From Phoronis australis (lineage: Eukaryota; Phoronida; Phoronidae): a DNA stretch of 64,000 nt. The stretch's first letter is position 1, and each line of letters begins with the position of its first letter. Location: assembly GCA_002633005.1 (NCBI GenBank), contig NMRA01000227.1, positions 230,304 through 294,303 on the forward strand. The letters are read 5' to 3'. A program made the translations under genes and the position numbers. Below the pieces are notes generated by a model. That model was given only the letters and a program-made list of their open reading frames with translations. It was not told where the DNA came from and ran no database searches. This document shows, piece after piece, positions 63,134 through 64,000 of this stretch.

Positions 63134-63664
63134 CTCGCTGGTTCCCTGCGTGCCGTTAGGTGGTCGGTAGCCAGCACGCAGGATCACTTATTTTCCTCCG
63201 AAAATTGTTTTACACCGGCGTTTCTGATTGGCTAGTCGAATTCTCAACAGACAGTACTTTAAGCAAACAAATTGGCATGACTGATGGATTGAAGTGTAAA
63301 TGTGGTCTGTTGTACAGACAAATCGGTGCTTAAAATTTATGTTCAGGAAATAGGAAGCCTAGAAATTGTGGCTGTGCCTTTTCGGGGTGCATCTTTCTAT
63401 TGTCGATGTCTTTTGTTTACGATACTGTCCTGTTTTCATACAATATGATTAGCATCCGCGGCCAGATATGTGTTTATTGCCGTAGGGCCTACAGTGTGCT
63501 TCAAGCACGAGGCTATAAAACATCATTGCAGATCACGAAATAGTTGCGTCTTTGCGGTGTTGTAACGCTAACCAATGACTGCTGAGGTTACATCAACCAA
63601 TGCTAAAGCGCGTGACACTGCGTGATAAAGTGCGTGCTGGTCAGGCACGTAGGGAACCAGCGAG
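63134..63664. mobile_element. terminal-inverted-repeat element, 531 bp
   Basis: 21-bp ends: CTCGCTGGTTCCCTGCGTGC at 63134 and its complement ending GGGAACCAGCGAG at 63664, with one mismatch. No coding frame inside. A second short inverted word (GTGCTGG/CCAGCAC) lies next to the ends. Starts right where the previous repeat stops. Confidence 0.8.
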
Positions 63665-64000
63665 ATAGAGTTAGGCCTACTTAACTTTACATAGTTTCTA
63701 AAAGTTGATTCGTTACGACGTTATTTTATTCGACGATTTCAACCAATAACTAATGCAAAGTGTCAGAAATCTGCAAGACTAAAATCATTTCTCGGCTGAG
63801 TAAGATCAAGAAGTCATTACCAATTTTATTGCGGGAAGCAGTCTAAATTAAAAGAAAAATGCGGACTTATTCACCTTGTTCACGCAGTCACCATTTTAAA
63901 AGTGAGCCTAGGCTTTTTTGGTTTTAAAAACAATGCAATTTGCGCTTAATAGTAGAGCAAAGCGAGATTTTTCGCGTGCCTCGTTATATTTATGACTCAA

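Overview
This window is nuclear DNA from an invertebrate animal. It is AT-rich, its genes are split by many short introns with consensus GT/AG sites, and its introns are full of minisatellites, fold-back elements and decayed retroelements. The gene set (an RPGR orthologue, MPPED-type metallophosphoesterases, a YccV/HspQ-type domain protein) fits a marine bilaterian such as a hemichordate, echinoderm, lancelet or spiralian. I cannot fix the species from sequence alone. No prokaryotic genes, CRISPR arrays or operons are present.

Layout. (1) 131-4294, + strand: the last four coding exons of a gene for a hemimethylated-DNA-binding/YccV-like domain protein, whose 5' end lies outside the window. 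(2) 4295-8964: intergenic, with a tRNA-derived fragment, minisatellites and dispersed repeats. (3) 8965-17206, - strand: a complete six-exon metallophosphoesterase gene (MPPED1/2 family, copy A, 319 aa). (4) 17207-19725: a divergent intergenic region with two perfect CRE palindromes. (5) 19726-29327, + strand: the paralogous copy B (five coding exons, 311 aa). It shares copy A's internal splice positions and phases, and its large intron holds a decayed non-LTR retrotransposon between long direct repeats. (6) 29328-30659: tail-to-tail spacer. (7) 30660-60551, - strand: a complete RPGR orthologue with 22 coding exons and about 821 codons as assembled. It has a seven-bladed RCC1 propeller, then about ten tiny exons coding Glu/Asp-rich and Lys-rich modules, then a 24-nt last exon that ends in a CaaX box (CNIL). 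Nested in or near it are reverse-transcriptase remnants, a hAT-type MITE, fold-back elements and a truncated Ty3/gypsy element. (8) 60552-64000: RPGR 5' flank with an X-box (RFX-type) motif, a very GC-rich island and several inverted-repeat elements.

How it fits together. The two phosphoesterase genes are a head-to-head duplicate pair that both keep all metal ligands. RPGR is a ciliary transition-zone protein. The intact CaaX signal, the intact propeller and the upstream X-box all point to a working ciliary gene. The most unusual signals are two minisatellites that each include and multiply a real exon/5' splice-site junction, in two different genes, and the splitting of the RPGR acidic domain into many mini-exons. 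Three single n bases are present. Two of them join near-identical direct duplicates and probably mark false duplications in the assembly, one of which doubles an RPGR exon.
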